A DNA stretch of 64,000 nt from Flavobacterium marginilacus. GTDB lineage: Bacteria > Bacteroidota > Bacteroidia > Flavobacteriales > Flavobacteriaceae. Shown one piece after another: positions 61,693-64,000 of the stretch. Position 1 is the stretch's first letter; every line of letters begins with the position of its first letter. The stretch spans positions 2,914,001 through 2,978,000 of the forward strand of contig NZ_CP113975.1 of the NCBI RefSeq assembly GCF_026870155.1, in the 5' to 3' direction. The notes under the pieces are model-generated. The model had not been told where the DNA came from and ran no database searches. It was given only the letters and a program-made list of their open reading frames with translations. The translations under genes were made by a program, and so were the position numbers.

Positions 61693-62856
61693 CTATTGTT
61701 TTTTTGAATATTCTAAATAAATTAATTTATAAAGCTTTAAATACTCTTTTGCCATATTTCTCCAAGAAAATTGTTTACTACGCTCCAAACCTTTATCGCA
61801 AAGAGATTTTCTGTACACTTCGTTATTTACTATTTCAATAATTCCCTGAGTAATTTCTTCGGGATTAAATGGATTTATAATATGGGCCGCATCTTCTGCA
61901 ATTTCAGGCATCGATGATGTATTTGATGTAATAACAGGCACGTTACAAGACATGGCTTCCAGCATCGGAATCCCGAAACTTTCGCGAAGTGACGGATATA
62001 AAAAAATGTCGCATTGGGAATAAATAGCAGGTAAATCGGTATTAATTACATAACCTGTCAAAACAATATGATTGATAAGATTGGTGTCATCAATTTCGAC
62101 CAAGAGGATATTGAGTTCGGTTTTATCATAATCGAGCATAACCAGTTTATAATCAGTCTTTGTCAGTTTTAAAAAATCAGAAAAAGCTTTAAGGGTTCCT
62201 TTTGTGTTTTTTTTGGGGTCTGTATTACCAAGGAAAAAGAAATACTTATCAGGTAAATTGTATTTTTCTTTAACACGTTTCAGTTCTTCTTTATTGGTAA
62301 CGGGTTTAAAATGTTCACTTACACCATTATAAATAGCCTCGAGTTTTTTATCACCTTTAATTCCAAAGAATTCACCGATTCTGTTTTTTTCAAAATGGGA
62401 TACTGTAATCACTTTTTTACTCCTTTTTACAACACACGGTACTACGAGTTTTCTATATATATTTCCAAATTTTTGGTAGGTACTTGCACTGCTTTTGAGT
62501 ATTTTTAAATAACCGCTTTCCATGTAAATAATGTCATGAAGAATTGTTATTAAAGGAATAGAAGTAAAAAAAGGTGCGGTATTGCTGGTGCAGTGTAATA
62601 TATCGCAGCCATATTTTTTGGCTGCTTTTGGCAATGCTATTTGTTCCCATGCTGGGTATGGTCCCCCATTTAATTCAATAATCTTAAAGTTTGAAGTTTC
62701 TTTAAGAACGGAACTGTCTTGATCTGGTTTTACAAATATAAAATATTCATTTTCGTGGTCTAGATCCTGGAGATTCTTTATTAGTTCTAAAGCTACCATG
62801 TCCATACCATGTTTTTTTTTACGAAAAAGCCGCTGTCCTTCTATACCTATTTTCAT
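61693..62856 (-). CDS. Family 4 glycosyltransferase
   Basis: A 387-residue GT-B/GT4 enzyme. It begins MKIGIEGQRLFRKKKHGMDMVALELIKNL; the nucleotide-sugar domain shows YFFFLGNTDPKKNTKGTLKAF, VLTGYVINTDLPAIYSQCDIFLYPSLRESFGIPMLEAMSC with the E-x7-E motif, and VPVITSNTSSMPEIAEDAA. Closest in style to mannosyltransferases of the WbpX/MtfB type. Acts in the cytoplasm on a lipid-linked or polymer acceptor. Confidence 0.92.
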   Translation of the reverse strand: MKIGIEGQRLFRKKKHGMDMVALELIKNLQDLDHENEYFIFVKPDQDSSVLKETSNFKIIELNGGPYPAWEQIALPKAAKKYGCDILHCTSNTAPFFTSIPLITILHDIIYMESGYLKILKSSASTYQKFGNIYRKLVVPCVVKRSKKVITVSHFEKNRIGEFFGIKGDKKLEAIYNGVSEHFKPVTNKEELKRVKEKYNLPDKYFFFLGNTDPKKNTKGTLKAFSDFLKLTKTDYKLVMLDYDKTELNILLVEIDDTNLINHIVLTGYVINTDLPAIYSQCDIFLYPSLRESFGIPMLEAMSCNVPVITSNTSSMPEIAEDAAHIINPFNPEEITQGIIEIVNNEVYRKSLCDKGLERSKQFSWRNMAKEYLKLYKLIYLEYSKKQ

Positions 62857-62962
62857 GATGCTCTTTTTTAGATTAATTGCTTCTGCATCTTGATAAAAAT
62901 CAGAAGTAATTATTATGATTTTATTTTCCCATCTCTTAATTAGTGTGTTTTCCAGTATAATT

Positions 62963-64000
62963 TCAAGTTTGTTTATTTGAACTTGAAGTATGCTTTGTAT
63001 GTATGAATGTTTTATTGGCTCCTTTAATTTTTAACAGAGACAGCAGCATCATAAACATACCTTTTGGCAGACTAGCCAAAGCATTCAAAGTATTAATAGT
63101 ATAGAAATATTTTGGAACTGAAAAAACAAAAGACATTATGCAGGCTGTTACTAAGATAATCCAATAATTAGAGTAAGGATTTTGGTTATCTAAAAAATAA
63201 TTGATTACTAAAAAGCCAATAGTACACAGCATCACAGCTCCTAACAGTAATATTCTGGGTGGCTGAATAAATTGAATTGCCTTATCAAAATAATCAATAT
63301 TACCATTCAATAGTAAATGTTTGCAGGCACTTAGAATATCTTTCCTGAAGTAATGTAATTGTGCAGAAAGCCAGCGACGTCGCTGATTGCCAAATACTTC
63401 AGCTTTTTGTATTTTTTCGTCAAAAACTACAGCATCATTGAGATAAACAATTTTGTGACCTTCTTTAAGCATTTTGAGTTCTATTTCCTTATCAAATCCG
63501 CCAACAGCAGTAACTGTTGCCATAAGTGTTTTAAAATAATTGTACTTAAAAGCCATTCCGGAACCTATTATGGCAGATGAAAGCCCCAAAACCCTGTGTC
63601 CTTTCCGAAAAATGTTATTGTTTATTTCTTCGCTAATGGCATCAAGAACAGCCCAGGAGTTATTCGTGTTTTTTGCTGTACGATGACCTTGAACCGCAGT
63701 AAAACCATATTCAAAAGCAGCATTTATTTTTTTTAGAAAATCATTATTCATCACATTATCCGCATCAAGAACAACTGCAATATCATAATTATTTTCTAAG
63801 GCATCCATCGCTTTATTTAAAGCCTTAGATTTTGTACTCTTTTCAAAACTTACTTCAATAACTATAATGGGTAAGGTCTTTAATGCTGCTATTGTTTCCT
63901 TTTGAAAAGAATCGGCAATAATTACGATATCATAAAGTTCTTGTGGATAATCTTGCAGCAATGCCGCATCTGCAACTTCAATAATTACCTCATCTTCTTT
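62963..64000 (-). CDS. Family 2 glycosyltransferase, 5' end outside window
   Basis: GT2 enzyme, open to the window edge; the visible 345 residues lack the start and first strand. Motifs are VIIADSFQKETIAAL, AVVLDADNVMNNDFL (DxD), GSGMAFKYNYF and FGNQRRRWLSAQLHYF (QxxRW), followed by two to four C-terminal membrane helices (about 245-315). The QxxRW motif suggests a processive enzyme. First visible gene of the cluster; the gap to the next gene is about 105 bases with no terminator. Confidence 0.93.
   Translation of the reverse strand, partial: KEDEVIIEVADAALLQDYPQELYDIVIIADSFQKETIAALKTLPIIVIEVSFEKSTKSKALNKAMDALENNYDIAVVLDADNVMNNDFLKKINAAFEYGFTAVQGHRTAKNTNNSWAVLDAISEEINNNIFRKGHRVLGLSSAIIGSGMAFKYNYFKTLMATVTAVGGFDKEIELKMLKEGHKIVYLNDAVVFDEKIQKAEVFGNQRRRWLSAQLHYFRKDILSACKHLLLNGNIDYFDKAIQFIQPPRILLLGAVMLCTIGFLVINYFLDNQNPYSNYWIILVTACIMSFVFSVPKYFYTINTLNALASLPKGMFMMLLSLLKIKGANKTFIHTKHTSSSNKQT

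Overview
The window is chromosomal DNA of a Flavobacterium-like member of the Bacteroidota. The evidence is AT-rich intergenic DNA, promoters of the TTG-N19-TAnnTTTG type (clear at 9357-9386 and 27567-27596), few Shine-Dalgarno sequences, many short lipoproteins, and typical Bacteroidota families. No rRNA, tRNA, CRISPR array or plasmid/phage replication gene was seen.

Layout. 1-10 kb: the 3' part of clpB, a TIG lipoprotein, an IS30-family element beside a 50-bp perfect palindrome, a universal-stress gene with a TetR regulator and an operator between them, a c-type-heme lipoprotein and a nitroreductase. 10.6-17.4 kb: a copper module (HMA-AraC regulator, CopA, small HMA chaperone), DUF808, a HAD phosphatase and a luciferase-like oxidoreductase. 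17.5-24.3 kb: lipoprotein cassettes with half recombination sites, a HemG-like gene, and the agmatine-to-putrescine genes aguB and aguA either side of an OmpA gene. 24.6-27.5 kb: a secreted repeat protein, a RAYT/REP element and YceI. 27.6-38.7 kb: a complete tryptophan operon with a Trp-rich leader peptide and attenuator, interrupted by six unrelated genes (tautomerase-like, cytochrome c, GNAT, Fic, gamma-glutamylcyclotransferase-like, four-helix-bundle). 39.3-49.2 kb: a molybdenum hydroxylase cluster with a fused 1530-residue xanthine-dehydrogenase-like enzyme, a heme lipoprotein, a DNase II-family protein, a phosphoesterase and XdhC. 49.5-58.9 kb: an array of gene cassettes separated by imperfectly palindromic attC-like sites. 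59.0-64.0 kb: an IS630-type transposase relic and four glycosyltransferases on the minus strand, the last cut by the window end.

The most notable region is 49.5-58.9 kb. It looks like an integron-type cassette array without an integrase in the window (CALIN-like). It carries two identical 515-bp cassettes without a convincing gene, several hypothetical membrane proteins, a two-gene ATPase plus DUF4435/TOPRIM pair matching the architecture of the PARIS anti-phage system (AriA/AriB), a protein with a HEPN-like R-x4-H motif, and an intron-like group II relic without its reverse transcriptase that has landed in one attC-like site. Half sites of the same family at 18.4 and 18.9 kb suggest that the lipoprotein genes there arrived the same way.

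Coordinates of starts were moved downstream from the longest possible frame wherever a signal peptide, a promoter element or the family start argued for it. All family calls were made by reading the sequence, without database searches.
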